Origin: Shewanella aestuarii
GTDB lineage: Bacteria > Pseudomonadota > Gammaproteobacteria > Enterobacterales > Shewanellaceae
Assembly: GCF_011765625.1 (NCBI RefSeq)
Contig: NZ_CP050313.1
Coordinates: 1,050,501 to 1,114,500 of the forward strand
DNA length: 64,000 bases
Direction: 5' to 3'
Positions 1 through 10,712 of the stretch are shown here, piece after piece. Each line of letters opens with the position of its first letter. The first letter of the stretch is position 1. Made by a program: the position numbers and the translations under genes. The notes under the pieces were generated by a model, which saw only the letters and a list, made by a program, of their open reading frames with translations, was not told where the DNA came from and ran no database searches.

Positions 1-219
1 GTTTGCTGGCATCACAAGTTGTGCATTTTCCACTTCAGCCACCGCTAATACACTATACATATAAGCATTTAGCTGATTTTTAATCGATTGACCAATTTGC
101 CTTTCAAAGGCTTTATTTAACGTAAAACCGATACTTGGCAGTAATACCACAATAAGCATTAAGCCACTCAATATAAAGCGAGTTTTTAATGACAGGCGCC
201 AATGCGGTGTTAGTGACAA
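1..219 (-). CDS. Sensor histidine kinase, PhoQ-like (N-terminal part only)
   Basis: An open frame runs off the left window edge and holds only the first ~73 residues. After a short cytoplasmic start (LTPHWRLSLKTRF) it shows one hydrophobic segment (ISGLMLIVVLLPSIGF-like) followed by the start of a periplasmic region, the usual front of a two-component sensor kinase. The best start is TTG at 217-219, eight bases after the stop of the response regulator, so the two are surely one operon. Kinase, HAMP and ATPase domains lie outside the window and are not seen. Assignment to the PhoQ type rests mainly on the PhoP-like partner and the PepSY neighbour; it could be another envelope sensor. Confidence 0.7.
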   Translation of the reverse strand, partial: MSLTPHWRLSLKTRFILSGLMLIVVLLPSIGFTLNKAFERQIGQSIKNQLNAYMYSVLAVAEVENAQLVMPAN

Positions 220-224
220 AAGGA

Positions 225-908
225 TTAATCCTCGGCCTGAATTTGACGAAGGCGGTAACCTTGGCCTCGTAAGGTTTCAATGAGCTGATATTGATTATCG
301 GCATCTAGCTTTTTGCGTAGGCGACGAATAAACACCTCAATCACATTTGAGTCTAGATCAAAATCTTGATCATAAATATGTTCGATTAATTGCGACTTTG
401 AAATCACTTCATCTTGGTGAAGCATTAAATACTCGAATAATTTAAATTCAGAACTGCTTAAGGTGACGGGTTGTTTGTCGAGCGTGACCACCATGGTGCG
501 GGTGTTAAGTTGAATGTGGCCGTTAGTAATAAGTGGGCTGGCTTGCCCTGCTGAGCGGCGAATTAAGGCATTTAACCGAGCAACTAACTCCTCAACTTGA
601 AATGGTTTAGTCAGGTAATCATCTGCGCCTGCATCTAAGCCTTTCACTTTTTCTTGCCAGCCATCTCGGGCGGTTAAGATTAAAATAGGGTAACTAATTT
701 GTTCGGCTCTAAGGGTTTCAATCAAACTGATGCCATCCATTTTAGGCAAACCGACATCAATAATTGCCGCATCATAGGGGGTTTCTTGTGCTTGAAATAA
801 ACCATCTTCGCCATCGGATGCGACATCAACACTGTAGTTTGCCTGTTGTAAATGCGCAGCTAGATTAGTTTGCAAGTTCAAATCGTCTTCAACTAACAGT
901 ATTCGCAT
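225..908 (-). CDS. phoP: Two-component response regulator, OmpR/PhoP family
   Basis: The 227-residue protein has the full OmpR-family layout. Residues 1-115 are a receiver domain with the acidic pair (VEDD, 7-10), phospho-acceptor Asp in IIDVGLP (about 51), the conserved Thr (LTARD) and Lys (TKPFQ). Residues ~130-222 are a winged-helix DNA-binding domain ending in the typical RGQGYRL. The receiver is close in wording to PhoP (GLPxxDG, ILTAR..WQEKV..L.AGADDY). It sits between a PepSY protein (2-bp gap upstream) and the sensor kinase downstream. The signal sensed is not visible; Mg2+ or envelope stress is inferred from the family. Confidence 0.85.
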   Translation of the reverse strand: MRILLVEDDLNLQTNLAAHLQQANYSVDVASDGEDGLFQAQETPYDAAIIDVGLPKMDGISLIETLRAEQISYPILILTARDGWQEKVKGLDAGADDYLTKPFQVEELVARLNALIRRSAGQASPLITNGHIQLNTRTMVVTLDKQPVTLSSSEFKLFEYLMLHQDEVISKSQLIEHIYDQDFDLDSNVIEVFIRRLRKKLDADNQYQLIETLRGQGYRLRQIQAED

Positions 909-910
909 GA

Positions 911-1252
911 TTAATTCCTTGATACCGAACCGCTTTGGGCATTTACATTGGCATAAAATACTACGCCATCTGAACTGAGTAATTTCACTCTATAACCCGA
1001 TGAAGTTGATTGTACCCGCAATACTTTGCCGCCAAATCGGCTTTGGGCAAGGCTTGCGGCTTGTTGTGAGCTGGTTATAACAAGGTTTTGTTGTTTTTTA
1101 GACTGTGGGCCGGGGCGAAGTGCTGAACCCTGAGCGCTTAACTGTAGTGCACTTTGAGCAAAGCTGACTGAGCTGATAGATAACAAACTTATCATCAGAA
1201 GGCATAGTAGAGTGCTGTTTTTTGAAACCGTTCGGGTCATGGGGGTATCCAT
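911..1252 (-). CDS. PepSY-domain secreted protein upstream of the PhoPQ-like pair
   Basis: A 113-residue protein with a Sec signal peptide (hydrophobic run LLCLLMISLLSISSVSFA, cleavage after SFA-QS) and a C-terminal PepSY-like stretch: ITSSQQAASLAQSRFGGKVL ... GYRVKLLSSDGVVFYANVNA. PepSY domains of this size are often the first gene in PhoPQ-like operons in Shewanella and Pseudomonas and are thought to feed into or damp the sensor. The 2-bp gap to the response regulator supports cotranscription. Two in-frame starts exist; the ATG at residue 5 (position 1240) has a GGAT box about 7 bases before it and is at least as likely as the first. Confidence 0.75.
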   Translation of the reverse strand: MDTPMTRTVSKNSTLLCLLMISLLSISSVSFAQSALQLSAQGSALRPGPQSKKQQNLVITSSQQAASLAQSRFGGKVLRVQSTSSGYRVKLLSSDGVVFYANVNAQSGSVSRN

Positions 1253-1435
1253 TCAACAAGTACCTTGTCAGTGTAAAAGATCCGCCAGATTTTAGAAACT
1301 ACTGCGATATCTTATTGTTGATTATCTAGTGAGTTAGATGAACACAAACTGAATGCGAAGGCATTATGTGTGTTCAGCTTGGATTCATTTTCATTGGTTT
1401 TAAATGTGTTAAGCGTTAAATGAAAAGGAATGATT

Positions 1436-2368
1436 ATGAAGACTTCTAATAGCACACTAGCAACAAGCAACAATATCGCTAAAGGTTTATTACTATTAGT
1501 CAGTTTGTTGGCTGGGTCGACATTACAAGCGGCGCAAGTTGATCAGCACTTTGCTGGGCGAGTTGTGGTTAGTGCGGGTAAGTCGCTATCGCTTGGTGAT
1601 AGCAATAATGAAGACGTTAGCTTAGACGTCAGAGCGGCACAAATCGCTGAGCTTAAAGCTCAGGCACAACAGCAGTTGAATGGCACAGATAAAAAAGTTA
1701 ACCAACATCTTGTTTCTAAAGAGCAGAACACGGCATACCAAACCAGAGAACAACGGCTTGAAGCTTATAAGAATGGTTCGTTAACTCAAGTGCGTCATGG
1801 CATTAGTGGCAGTGCTAAAAATACTGTTAATCATGTCAATTCAGCACAAGCAAACGTGGTCACACAGTCTTATAACGGTTATCGTGACTTTACCATTTAT
1901 GAAGCCTATAGCCGGTTGTTTGATGATTTTGATCGTGATGGTTTTTATCAAACGTTCAGCGTAACGTTTGACGCTGATGTCTATGGCTACAGTGTGAATG
2001 AGCCCGCCGATGTTTATGCTGAAATGTATTTAAGCCGAAATGGCGGTCCTTGGGAACATTATTACACCACAAAGGTATTTACCATTTACGGTGATTCACC
2101 CGATGACGATTTTGAAGTACTCACGACTTTAGCAAGAGGCTACAAAACCGATTATTACGATGTACTTATCGATTTATATGAATATGGCTATAGCGATGTG
2201 GTGGCAACGATCAGTGGTGATGATTCCGATGGTTTGTATGCATTACCACTTGAAAGCAGTGACCGTGATGAAGGATATGAAGTGATTCACGCCGGAACAT
2301 TAGGTGGATTAAGTTTGGGGTTGATTGGCTTTATCGCGTTGATTCGGCGCATTTATTATTCAAAATAA
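1436..2368 (+). CDS. Secreted choice-of-anchor H-like protein with GlyGly-CTERM-like tail
   Basis: About 310 residues. An N-terminal signal peptide (LLLLVSLLAGSTLQA) is followed by a low-complexity, Gln-rich stretch (about 60-135) and then an Asp/Tyr-rich beta domain (FTIYEAYSRLFDDFDRDGFY, DDSDGLYALPLESSDRDEG) that may bind Ca2+. The last 25 residues read GG-hydrophobic helix-RR-short basic tail, the architecture of GlyGly-CTERM/rhombosortase substrates. The ATG at 1436 is preferred over that at 1430, because the AAGGA box at 1425-1429 is six bases before 1436 but directly abuts 1430. The name choice-of-anchor H is from memory of Shewanella proteins; the function is unknown. Divergent from the PepSY-PhoP operon. 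Confidence 0.6.
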   Translation: MKTSNSTLATSNNIAKGLLLLVSLLAGSTLQAAQVDQHFAGRVVVSAGKSLSLGDSNNEDVSLDVRAAQIAELKAQAQQQLNGTDKKVNQHLVSKEQNTAYQTREQRLEAYKNGSLTQVRHGISGSAKNTVNHVNSAQANVVTQSYNGYRDFTIYEAYSRLFDDFDRDGFYQTFSVTFDADVYGYSVNEPADVYAEMYLSRNGGPWEHYYTTKVFTIYGDSPDDDFEVLTTLARGYKTDYYDVLIDLYEYGYSDVVATISGDDSDGLYALPLESSDRDEGYEVIHAGTLGGLSLGLIGFIALIRRIYYSK

Positions 2369-2475
2369 ATAATTGCTAGAGTTTATGGTTGTAAATAATG
2401 AAGATTTGAACTGTAATTAATAAGTCTGAGTACGCTTACATTTTTGAGAGACATTAATCACAACAGGAAAAGAAT

Positions 2476-3153
2476 ATGGCGCTAAAATTAAATTCAGCTG
2501 CATTAGGTGGGGCTTTAATGGGAACGGTATTGTTATTATCAGGGTGCCAAACCACCGACCCATATACCGGTGAAGCAGAAAACAGCAAAGCGACTAACGG
2601 TGCGCTTATAGGCGCAATTAGTGGTGCGGTGATCGGTGTGGCATCCTCAAGCAAGAAAGATCGTAAAAAAGGCGCTTTGATCGGCGCGGCATCTGGCGCG
2701 GCAGTGGGTGGTGGTATCGGTTATTATATGGATGCCCAAGAAGAAAAATTGCGTAAGCAACTGCAATCAACAGGAGTAACCGTAACGCGTAATGGTAATG
2801 ACATCATGTTGAACATGCCTAATGAAGTGACATTTGAGGTTGATAAAACCGAGTTAAGTCAGCGAGCAAAAGATGTGTTGAATAGTGTGGTGTTGGTGGC
2901 ACAAGAGTTTGATAAAACAAAACTTAATGTGTTTGGTTTTACAGACTCTAGTGGTTCAGAATCATATAATCAGCGTTTATCACAAGTTCGAGCAAGTGAA
3001 GTGGCGCAATACTTAACCAGCCGAAATGTGGCAGGTTCTCGGGTTGTGGCAACTGGTATGGGCGAGTCAAAACCTATTGCCAGCAATGACACACCACAAG
3101 GTCGTGCGCAAAATCGTCGCGTTGAAATTGTATTAACGCCAATTGAGGGGTAA
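2476..3153 (+). CDS. OmpA-family outer-membrane lipoprotein with glycine zipper
   Basis: 225 residues. A lipoprotein signal peptide ends in the lipobox LSGC (Cys at 24). Residues ~42-85 form a Gly/Ala-rich zipper (GALIGAISGAVIGVASS ... GALIGAASGAAVGGGIGYY) that probably inserts in the membrane. Residues ~110-222 are an OmpA_C peptidoglycan-binding domain: VTFEVDKTELSQRAKDVLN, the NVFGFTDSSGSESYNQRLS signature, the R..EV..YL helix and NRRVEI. This matches the YiaD-type lipoproteins that tether the outer membrane to the wall. Monocistronic; a strong terminator follows at 3187. Confidence 0.85.
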   Translation: MALKLNSAALGGALMGTVLLLSGCQTTDPYTGEAENSKATNGALIGAISGAVIGVASSSKKDRKKGALIGAASGAAVGGGIGYYMDAQEEKLRKQLQSTGVTVTRNGNDIMLNMPNEVTFEVDKTELSQRAKDVLNSVVLVAQEFDKTKLNVFGFTDSSGSESYNQRLSQVRASEVAQYLTSRNVAGSRVVATGMGESKPIASNDTPQGRAQNRRVEIVLTPIEG

Positions 3154-3186
3154 TTAATGCTCAACTGAGTGTTAACTCTTTGATAA

Positions 3187-3210
3187 AAGCCATCTTTGGA
3201 TGGCTTTTTT
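3187..3210 (+). terminator. Rho-independent terminator after the OmpA-family lipoprotein
   Basis: Perfect 8-bp stem AAGCCATC (3187-3194) / GATGGCTT (3199-3206), 4-base loop, then a T run. It lies about 35 bp after the stop codon of the lipoprotein gene. Confidence 0.85.
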
Positions 3211-3362
3211 GATCAAGTTTAGTCACGGCCAGCCAATAATCATTGAGCATGCGAGCTTGTGGAAATACTCGACAACAGCCTTAGATTTTTTGATTGCAGA
3301 ATAACTGCTTATCGAAAAATTTGCCTTACTATCATGCAATTTCCTAGGTTATCTCTGTTCAC

Positions 3363-4718
3363 TTATTTACCGTGATGGGTATTATTCTCGACTTTAATCA
3401 CTTTGGATTCAATCTTTCCGCTTTTTAAACGAGTGTGAATCACATCGCCAATATTCGCTAAGCTAGCATCATCAAGTACAGTATTGTTTAGTGTGGTAAT
3501 CGAATAACCGCGGCTTAATGTTGACAGAGGACTAACAGTTTCTAATTGATGTGCAGCGTGTTTGAGACGATTTTGTGCCTGAGTTAAATAGCTTTGCTTT
3601 GCATCATAAAAACGTGCTGATAAGTACTGTAACCTTTGCTGCTCAGCTTTGAGTAGATGAATCGGCGAGCGTTGCTGTAAACGACTTTCAAGCTGCTGCT
3701 GAACTAATGTTAAACGACCAAGTTTATGGCTAATGGCATTTTCTAATCTTAACTGCATTTCATCAAAACGCTGCTCGAATTGTTGTAAGCGGCGAATTGG
3801 CTCGTGACGTTGTAATCTATGATGTAATTCAGTCAGCTGGCTATGCTGATGGAGTTGATAATGACGCATCCCTTGTTGTAAACGCAGTAGCATACTGGCC
3901 AGTTTTTCGGTTTTATTGCCTTTATCTTTTGATAATAATTCAGCACCCGCTGATGGCGTTGGTGCTCTCACATCAGCAACATAATCACTAATGGTGGTAT
4001 CTATTTCATGCCCTACAGCGCTAACAACCGGAATTGCGCTGTTATAAATCGCATGCGCTAGGTCTTCATTGTTAAAGCACCACAGGTCTTCTAGCGAGCC
4101 ACCACCGCGAGTCAGCAGTAATACGTCAACTTCTAAGCGCTGATTCGCTTGAGCAATGGCATGGCAAATTAATTGACTGGCGAGCGCCCCTTGCACTTGA
4201 GTTGGATAAACAACCACCTCAATTGATGGGTCACGTCTTGCAAGTACATGCAGTACATCGCGAAGAGCTGCACCGGTTGCCGAGGTAATCACCCCAATGC
4301 GCTGAATGTTATTGGGTAATGGGCGCTTAGTGTCGCTGGCAAATAATCCTTCTGCGGCCAGTTTCATTTTGAGTGCTTCAAATTCTTGTGCTAACAGCCC
4401 ATCACCAGCAGGCAACATAGATTCAATGAGTAATTGATAATCGCCTCTCGGTTCATACACGCTAATAGCGCCTTTAACTAATACTTGTTGACCATTAATG
4501 GGTTTAAAACGGACCGCTTGGTTTCGGCCTTTAAACATGGCGCAACGGATTTGGGAAAAGTTATCTTTAAGCGTGAGATACCAATGCCCGGAAGAGGGTG
4601 AAGAGAAATTAGATATTTCACCATTTAGCCAAATTTTGCCTAATTGACCTTCAAGAATTTGCCTGACTTCGCCATTGAGCTTAGAAACGGTATAAACATT
4701 GTTTTTTGTGGCACTCAT
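3363..4718 (-). CDS. xseA: Exodeoxyribonuclease VII large subunit
   Basis: With the start chosen here the protein has 451 residues. It begins with the OB-fold nucleic-acid-binding domain ([19 protein letters not shown], then [10 protein letters not shown]...GHWYLTLKD), continues with the catalytic domain ([66 protein letters not shown] in pieces) and ends in the long coiled-coil and a small C-terminal domain with [10 protein letters not shown]. It partners XseB, not in the window, to degrade single-stranded DNA to oligonucleotides. The ATG at 4718 has a GAGA box upstream; the ATG four codons earlier (4730) has none. Divergent from guaB; the usual xseA-guaBA neighbourhood of gammaproteobacteria. 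Confidence 0.95.
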   Translation of the reverse strand: MSATKNNVYTVSKLNGEVRQILEGQLGKIWLNGEISNFSSPSSGHWYLTLKDNFSQIRCAMFKGRNQAVRFKPINGQQVLVKGAISVYEPRGDYQLLIESMLPAGDGLLAQEFEALKMKLAAEGLFASDTKRPLPNNIQRIGVITSATGAALRDVLHVLARRDPSIEVVVYPTQVQGALASQLICHAIAQANQRLEVDVLLLTRGGGSLEDLWCFNNEDLAHAIYNSAIPVVSAVGHEIDTTISDYVADVRAPTPSAGAELLSKDKGNKTEKLASMLLRLQQGMRHYQLHQHSQLTELHHRLQRHEPIRRLQQFEQRFDEMQLRLENAISHKLGRLTLVQQQLESRLQQRSPIHLLKAEQQRLQYLSARFYDAKQSYLTQAQNRLKHAAHQLETVSPLSTLSRGYSITTLNNTVLDDASLANIGDVIHTRLKSGKIESKVIKVENNTHHGK

Positions 4719-4758
4719 GACTGTTCTCATTCTAAAGCTAATAAAAACCTATTTTCCA

Positions 4759-4787
4759 TTTACCAACCCCAATATGCAAGGTATAAT
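4759..4787 (+). promoter_or_regulatory. Sigma-70 promoter of guaBA
   Basis: A perfect -10 TATAAT at 4782-4787 is preceded, at the ideal 17-bp spacing, by TTTACC (4759-4764; 4 of 6 matches to the -35 consensus). It lies in the 120-bp divergent gap between xseA and guaB, about 45 bp before the guaB ATG. No purine operator could be picked out with confidence. Confidence 0.6.
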
Positions 4788-4826
4788 CCCGCCGCAATAT
4801 TTCACCTCTAAATCCTACTCAACTAG

Positions 4827-6310
<1,484 letters not shown>

Positions 6311-6318
6311 TTTGAATA

Positions 6319-6338
6319 AGGGCAGCAAACGCTGCCCT
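6319..6338 (+). terminator. Hairpin between guaB and guaA
   Basis: AGGGCAGC / GCTGCCCT stem (6319-6326 and 6331-6338) with an AAAC loop. It is followed by GTTACTGTT rather than a clean T run, so it is more likely a partial terminator or an mRNA-stabilising hairpin within guaBA than a full stop. Confidence 0.4.
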
Positions 6339-6408
6339 GTTACTGTTATCAATTTACTTAAACACGATTGTTTAGGTTAATGCATTAATCATTATTTGAA
6401 GGTACTCC

Positions 6409-7986
6409 ATGAGTAATATCCATGAGCACAAGATACTGATCCTTGATTTTGGCTCTCAGTACACCCAACTTATTGCCCGCCGTATTCGCGAAATTGGCGT
6501 TTATTGTGAGTTATGGGCGTGGGACGTTAGCGAAGAGCAAATCCGCGGTTTTGCCCCAAATGGTATTATTTTAGCTGGTGGTCCAGAAAGCGTGACCGCA
6601 GAAAATTCACCACGTGCACCAGAATATGTGTTTAACGCAGGCGTACCGGTTTTAGGTATTTGTTATGGCATGCAAACCATGTCCGAGCAACTAGGTGGCA
6701 AGGTTATTCAAGGTGTGGGTGAGGGCGAGTTTGGTTATGCCCAAATTGAATTATTAACCCAATCTTCTTTATTCAAAAGTATTGAAGATGCTATTAGCGC
6801 AGACGGTAAACCATTGTTAGATGTATGGATGAGCCATGGCGATAAAGTATCTGAAATTCCTGAAGGTTTTGTTGCTGTTGCCAAAACTGACACTTGTCCT
6901 TATGCGGCAATGGCTAATGAAGATAAAAAATTCTATGGTGTGCAATTTCACCCGGAAGTGACTCACACCCGCCAGGGTAAGCGCATGCTAGAGCATTTTG
7001 CTTTAGAGATTTGTGGTTGTCCTGCTAACTGGAAGCCATCGTCCATTATTGAAGATGCTATTGAGCGTTTGAAAAAACAAATTGGTGATGACGAAGTTAT
7101 CCTAGGTTTGTCTGGCGGAGTTGATTCATCCGTGGTTGCCATGCTGTTACATCGTGCGATTGGTGACAAACTGACTTGTGTATTTGTTGATAACGGTTTA
7201 TTACGTTTAAACGAAGCCGCTCAAGTAATGGAAATGTTTGGCGATCACTTCGGGCTTAATATTATCCATGTCGATGCTGAAAATCGCTTCTTAGATGCGA
7301 TGGCGGGCGTAGCTGATCCTGAAGCTAAACGTAAAATTATTGGTCGCGTATTTGTTGAGATTTTTGATGAAGAATCGAAAAAGTGCGTCAATGCTAAATG
7401 GTTAGCACAGGGCACTATTTATCCTGATGTGATTGAATCTGCGGGCAGTGCAACAGGTAAAGCTCATGTAATTAAGTCGCACCATAATGTGGGTGGCTTA
7501 CCGGATGATATGGAGCTTGGATTAGTTGAACCATTGCGTGAGTTGTTCAAAGATGAAGTGCGTAAGATTGGTTTAGAGCTCGGCTTACCTTACAACATGC
7601 TTTATCGCCATCCATTCCCAGGACCTGGTTTGGGTGTTCGCGTGCTGGGTGAAGTGAAAAAAGAATACTGTGATTTACTGCGCAGCGCTGATGCTATCTT
7701 TATTGAAGAGCTACACAAAGCTGATTTGTATAATAAAGTCAGTCAAGCATTCACGGTATTTTTACCGGTACGTTCAGTGGGTGTGATGGGCGATGGTCGT
7801 AAATATGATTGGGTGGTCTCACTGCGTGCAGTAGAAACTATCGACTTTATGACCGCACATTGGGCACATTTACCGTACGACTTTTTAGGTCGGGTATCTA
7901 ACCGCATTATTAATGAAGTCGATGGTATTTCGCGTGTGGTTTACGATATTTCTGGTAAACCGCCTGCTACCATTGAGTGGGAATAA
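6409..7986 (+). CDS. guaA: GMP synthase (glutamine-hydrolysing)
   Basis: 525 residues, the usual length. Residues 1-205 are a class I glutamine amidotransferase: oxyanion and nucleophile region [10 protein letters not shown] (Cys about 86) and the His/Glu pair in [10 protein letters not shown]. Residues ~208-400 are the ATP-pyrophosphatase domain with the P-loop [11 protein letters not shown], and the C-terminal dimerisation domain contains [16 protein letters not shown] and ends KPPATIEWE. It converts XMP to GMP using glutamine ammonia. A clean AAGG box precedes the ATG. It lies 98 bp after the corrected guaB stop and is closed by a strong terminator. Confidence 0.97.
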   Translation: MSNIHEHKILILDFGSQYTQLIARRIREIGVYCELWAWDVSEEQIRGFAPNGIILAGGPESVTAENSPRAPEYVFNAGVPVLGICYGMQTMSEQLGGKVIQGVGEGEFGYAQIELLTQSSLFKSIEDAISADGKPLLDVWMSHGDKVSEIPEGFVAVAKTDTCPYAAMANEDKKFYGVQFHPEVTHTRQGKRMLEHFALEICGCPANWKPSSIIEDAIERLKKQIGDDEVILGLSGGVDSSVVAMLLHRAIGDKLTCVFVDNGLLRLNEAAQVMEMFGDHFGLNIIHVDAENRFLDAMAGVADPEAKRKIIGRVFVEIFDEESKKCVNAKWLAQGTIYPDVIESAGSATGKAHVIKSHHNVGGLPDDMELGLVEPLRELFKDEVRKIGLELGLPYNMLYRHPFPGPGLGVRVLGEVKKEYCDLLRSADAIFIEELHKADLYNKVSQAFTVFLPVRSVGVMGDGRKYDWVVSLRAVETIDFMTAHWAHLPYDFLGRVSNRIINEVDGISRVVYDISGKPPATIEWE

Positions 7987-8016
7987 CCTCAGTCAGTTTA
8001 AGTTGATATGAGTAAT

Positions 8017-8041
8017 AAAAAGACGCTTCGGCGTCTTTTTT
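8017..8041 (+). terminator. Rho-independent terminator after guaA
   Basis: Stem AGACGC (8021-8026) / GCGTCT (8031-8036) capped by a stable TTCG tetraloop, extended by A:T pairs and followed by a T run. The A tract on the 5' side would let it act in both directions. Confidence 0.85.
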
Positions 8042-8084
8042 ATTTGTTAGAATATGGTCACTATTGATTTGTTAGGCTAGAGCC

Positions 8085-8642
8085 GTGACTGTAAGCGAAA
8101 GCGCCGTGAATACCAAAGATACCGAAATGCAAGATATTGATACAATACAGCAAGCTATAGACCAAAAATGGATGCGCTTAGCCATGCAATTAGCTGAGCA
8201 AGCCGAGTTAAAGGGCGAAGTGCCAGTGGGCGCGGTATTGGTCAAAGATGATGTCTTGATTGCCAGTGGTTTTAACTTGAGCATTTTAAATAATGATCCG
8301 ACCGCCCATGCGGAAATGGAATGCATTCGTCAAGCAGGGCAGGTGTTAACAAATTATCGTATGCTAGACACAACACTTTATGTCACGCTTGAACCCTGTG
8401 CTATGTGTGCTGGTGCTATGGTGCATGGGCGTATTAAACGGCTCGTTTATGGCGCTGGTGACTTAAAAACTGGCGCGGCAGGCAGTGTTGTTGATTTAGT
8501 CAAGCACCCCGCGTTTAATCATCAACTTGAGGTCACATCGGGTGTACTCGCTGATGAATGTGGTGCCCAGTTAAGTGCGTTTTTTAAGCGCCGCCGAGCT
8601 GAAAAAAAAGCCCTAAAACAAGCGGCTAAATTGAATCAATAA
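8085..8642 (+). CDS. tadA: tRNA-specific adenosine deaminase
   Basis: Deaminates A34 to inosine in tRNA-Arg(ACG). The CDA-fold motifs are complete: zinc ligand and catalytic Glu in PTAHAEME, and the second zinc motif LEPCAMCAGAMVHGRI. Family wording continues with DLKTGAAGSVVDL and ADECGAQLSAFFKRRR, and the tail is Lys/Arg rich as usual. The start is uncertain: GTG at 8085 gives 185 residues with a weak TTAGG box; an ATG at 8127 gives 171 residues, nearer to the E. coli length of 167, but has no visible ribosome-binding site. Stands alone between two terminators. Confidence 0.9.
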   Translation: MTVSESAVNTKDTEMQDIDTIQQAIDQKWMRLAMQLAEQAELKGEVPVGAVLVKDDVLIASGFNLSILNNDPTAHAEMECIRQAGQVLTNYRMLDTTLYVTLEPCAMCAGAMVHGRIKRLVYGAGDLKTGAAGSVVDLVKHPAFNHQLEVTSGVLADECGAQLSAFFKRRRAEKKALKQAAKLNQ

Positions 8643-8744
8643 AAGCAGTTTTTAAGTTTTAAATCCAACGCACTCCCTGAGTAGTCTACTCAATATTTGG
8701 ACAGTTTCATTGGCTTGTTTACTCATATCATATAAACCACGAAC

Positions 8745-8776
8745 GAAAAAAAAGGATGCCTAAGCATCCATTTTTT
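8745..8776. terminator. Bidirectional terminator between tadA and the mltF operon
   Basis: GGATGC (8754-8759) / GCATCC (8764-8769) hairpin flanked by a long A run on one side and a T run on the other, so it can end transcription from tadA (plus) and from mltF plus the small ORF (minus). The stop codon of the minus-strand small ORF lies in its loop. Confidence 0.75.
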
Positions 8777-8879
8777 GAAAATTAAAGTGTGAACGCTGTC
8801 TTTCGTGTAAACGTCTTTTTCTGAGTTTTAACATTACTCGACGGCGTGACATCACATTACTTGATAATTGTCTTCGCAT
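8760..8879 (-). CDS. Small basic protein, 39 residues, after mltF
   Basis: Not a recognised family. The frame starts with ATG at 8877-8879 behind a strong GCAGGAG ribosome-binding site seven bases away, 16 bp after the mltF stop, and ends in the loop of the terminator. The product is very rich in Arg and Lys: begins MRRQLSSNVMSRRRVMLKLR and ends SHFNFQKMDA. The compact fit between the ribosome-binding site and the terminator supports a real gene. A nucleic-acid- or membrane-binding microprotein is possible, but no function can be assigned. Confidence 0.55.
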   Translation of the reverse strand: MRRQLSSNVMSRRRVMLKLRKRRLHERQRSHFNFQKMDA

Positions 8880-8895
8880 TACAACTCCTGCAATA

Positions 8896-10326
8896 TTATT
8901 CCTGTGGTGCTTGTTGGGTTATCGCTGAGTTTTCTTCAGCGATGACTTCTGTAGGTGCTTCAATTATTTCCATTTTTTTGGTTTGATTATCTACCCAAAC
9001 CAAGGTGTCATAGTAACGTCTAATGCTATCAACATAATGCACCGCCTCACTACCACGGGCATAACCATATCGGGTTTGTTTATAGTATTTTGACTGTTGC
9101 AGCAAAGGTAATACTTTTTTTACGTCTCGCCAAGCGCTGGGATCCATCCCCATTGATTGGGTTAAACGACGAGCATCTTCAACATGGCCAAGGCCGATAT
9201 TATAAGACGCTAAAGCAAACCAAATACGCTGACTTTCTGGAATAGAATCAGGTAATCTATTCATCATGTCTTTTAGGTATGCCGCACCTCCACGAATGCT
9301 TTGTTCGGCATCTAATCTGTCATCAACTCCAACATAAGCCGCTGTTGGGCGAGTGAGCATCATCATGCCACGAACACCTGTTGGGGAGCGTGCCGATGGG
9401 TTCCAATGTGATTCTTGATAGCTGGTGGCAGCCAGTTTACGCCAATCAATATCACCGGCATATTGTTCAAACATGCTGCGATACTCAGGAAGTACGTTGT
9501 CGATGGCGCGGATAAAGGCACGTGTATCAACATAATCAAAACGTTTCACATGGCCAAAGTATTTCTCGTTCAAGTGTTCAATGGTGCCGGCACGTTTTTC
9601 ATTGTGCCAAAATGCCAGTAATTTACTCATTAGGCGATCACTTCCATCTGGTGGAAGTAACCACACCACTTCAAGTTTTTCTTCTAAAATCATGCCAGCA
9701 CGAAGTTCGGGTAAAAAACGTTGATTAATTAGCAGACTATTAGAGTCTGCAATGGTGTAGTTAATTTCACCGCTTGCTACTAACGCAAAGATGTCTTCGT
9801 TGTCTTCCTGAATTTGATTCCACATTAAGTCAGGATGATCTTTTTGTAACTGATTTAAGGTATTCACTGATGATGAGTTAGAAACCACTGTAATTTCACC
9901 AGACAAGGCACCAATGTCTTTGGGTTGAGGTGTGCCTTCGCGATAAACCAAAACCTGGTTTACCTTATACATGGTTGGCCCAAGCTTAAAGTGCTGGCTG
10001 CGAGTTGGGGTTTTGGCTATGCCTGCAGCAATAATATCAACTTGGCCTGTTTTTAGACCATCAAACAATTGTTTACGATTGGTAAACGGCACCATTTTTA
10101 ACGGTACGTTGAGATAGTTGGCAAACTTGTGGGCCATTTCATAGTCAAAGCCTGACTCGCCTAACTCTTCAGAGTTAAGATAAATTTGCGGGCCATAAAG
10201 TGTACCGACTTTAAGTTCAGTACGTTTAAGCTGCGGTGAAATGATGTCTTGTGGTTGCAAAGTCTTAGTGGGCTCACAGGCCGTTAAAAACAAGGCAAAC
10301 AAGATAATGACTATGTTTTTGATCAT
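8896..10326 (-). CDS. mltF: Membrane-bound lytic murein transglycosylase F
   Basis: 476 residues. The signal peptide ends in a lipobox (LFLTAC, Cys at 17), so it is an outer-membrane lipoprotein. Residues ~38-265 are a periplasmic solute-binding-type domain ([41 protein letters not shown]) that regulates the enzyme. Residues ~290-440 are the SLT lysozyme-like domain with catalytic Glu in [19 protein letters not shown] and the downstream AAYVGVDDR...SIRGGAAYL and [11 protein letters not shown] motifs. It cleaves the MurNAc-GlcNAc bond to leave 1,6-anhydro ends. It is divergent from purL, a neighbourhood kept from E. coli. Confidence 0.95.
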   Translation of the reverse strand: MIKNIVIILFALFLTACEPTKTLQPQDIISPQLKRTELKVGTLYGPQIYLNSEELGESGFDYEMAHKFANYLNVPLKMVPFTNRKQLFDGLKTGQVDIIAAGIAKTPTRSQHFKLGPTMYKVNQVLVYREGTPQPKDIGALSGEITVVSNSSSVNTLNQLQKDHPDLMWNQIQEDNEDIFALVASGEINYTIADSNSLLINQRFLPELRAGMILEEKLEVVWLLPPDGSDRLMSKLLAFWHNEKRAGTIEHLNEKYFGHVKRFDYVDTRAFIRAIDNVLPEYRSMFEQYAGDIDWRKLAATSYQESHWNPSARSPTGVRGMMMLTRPTAAYVGVDDRLDAEQSIRGGAAYLKDMMNRLPDSIPESQRIWFALASYNIGLGHVEDARRLTQSMGMDPSAWRDVKKVLPLLQQSKYYKQTRYGYARGSEAVHYVDSIRRYYDTLVWVDNQTKKMEIIEAPTEVIAEENSAITQQAPQE

Positions 10327-10661
10327 ATTTATTAAAAAATTACTGTATATCTCTAATTTAAATAAATAAAAAGTATATTGTGATTCAGTTTATGGCTTGT
10401 ATTAAGTAGGGTATTTCGCGTCATAATTGGGCTTACTTTAACAGGAGTTATGCCAAACACCTAGAGTCGCTCAAAAAGCGCTCAAATAGATACCTAGTCA
10501 ATCCATATTGCATGCTACAAAACCGATCATTTTTATAACATTGTAGTTCACGTTTTATTTTGTTGATGGCAAGTTGATAGCGATTCAGAGCTTGATATTT
10601 TGTCTATCGGGAAACACTGTTTTCACCCTGAATGGCAGGTGATTTGTACTGTGCAATTCCC

Positions 10662-10705
10662 TATAATAGCGCCAATTCTGACCCTCCTATATAATTTATA
10701 AGGTG
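10662..10705 (+). promoter_or_regulatory. Probable purL promoter and ribosome-binding site
   Basis: The 386-bp gap between mltF and purL holds no ORF. Near its end a perfect TATAAT (10662-10667) lies about 45 bp before the purL start; the nearest -35-like TTGTAC is only 12 bp upstream, so the -35 element is poor. AAGGTG at 10700-10705 is the ribosome-binding site. No clear PurR palindrome was seen. Confidence 0.35.
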
Positions 10706-10712
10706 AATAGAC

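Noticed and set aside
10644..10667. TTGTAC and TATAAT as a full sigma-70 promoter for purL
   Set aside because: Only 12 bp separate them, too short for a normal spacer; only the -10 was kept, with low confidence.
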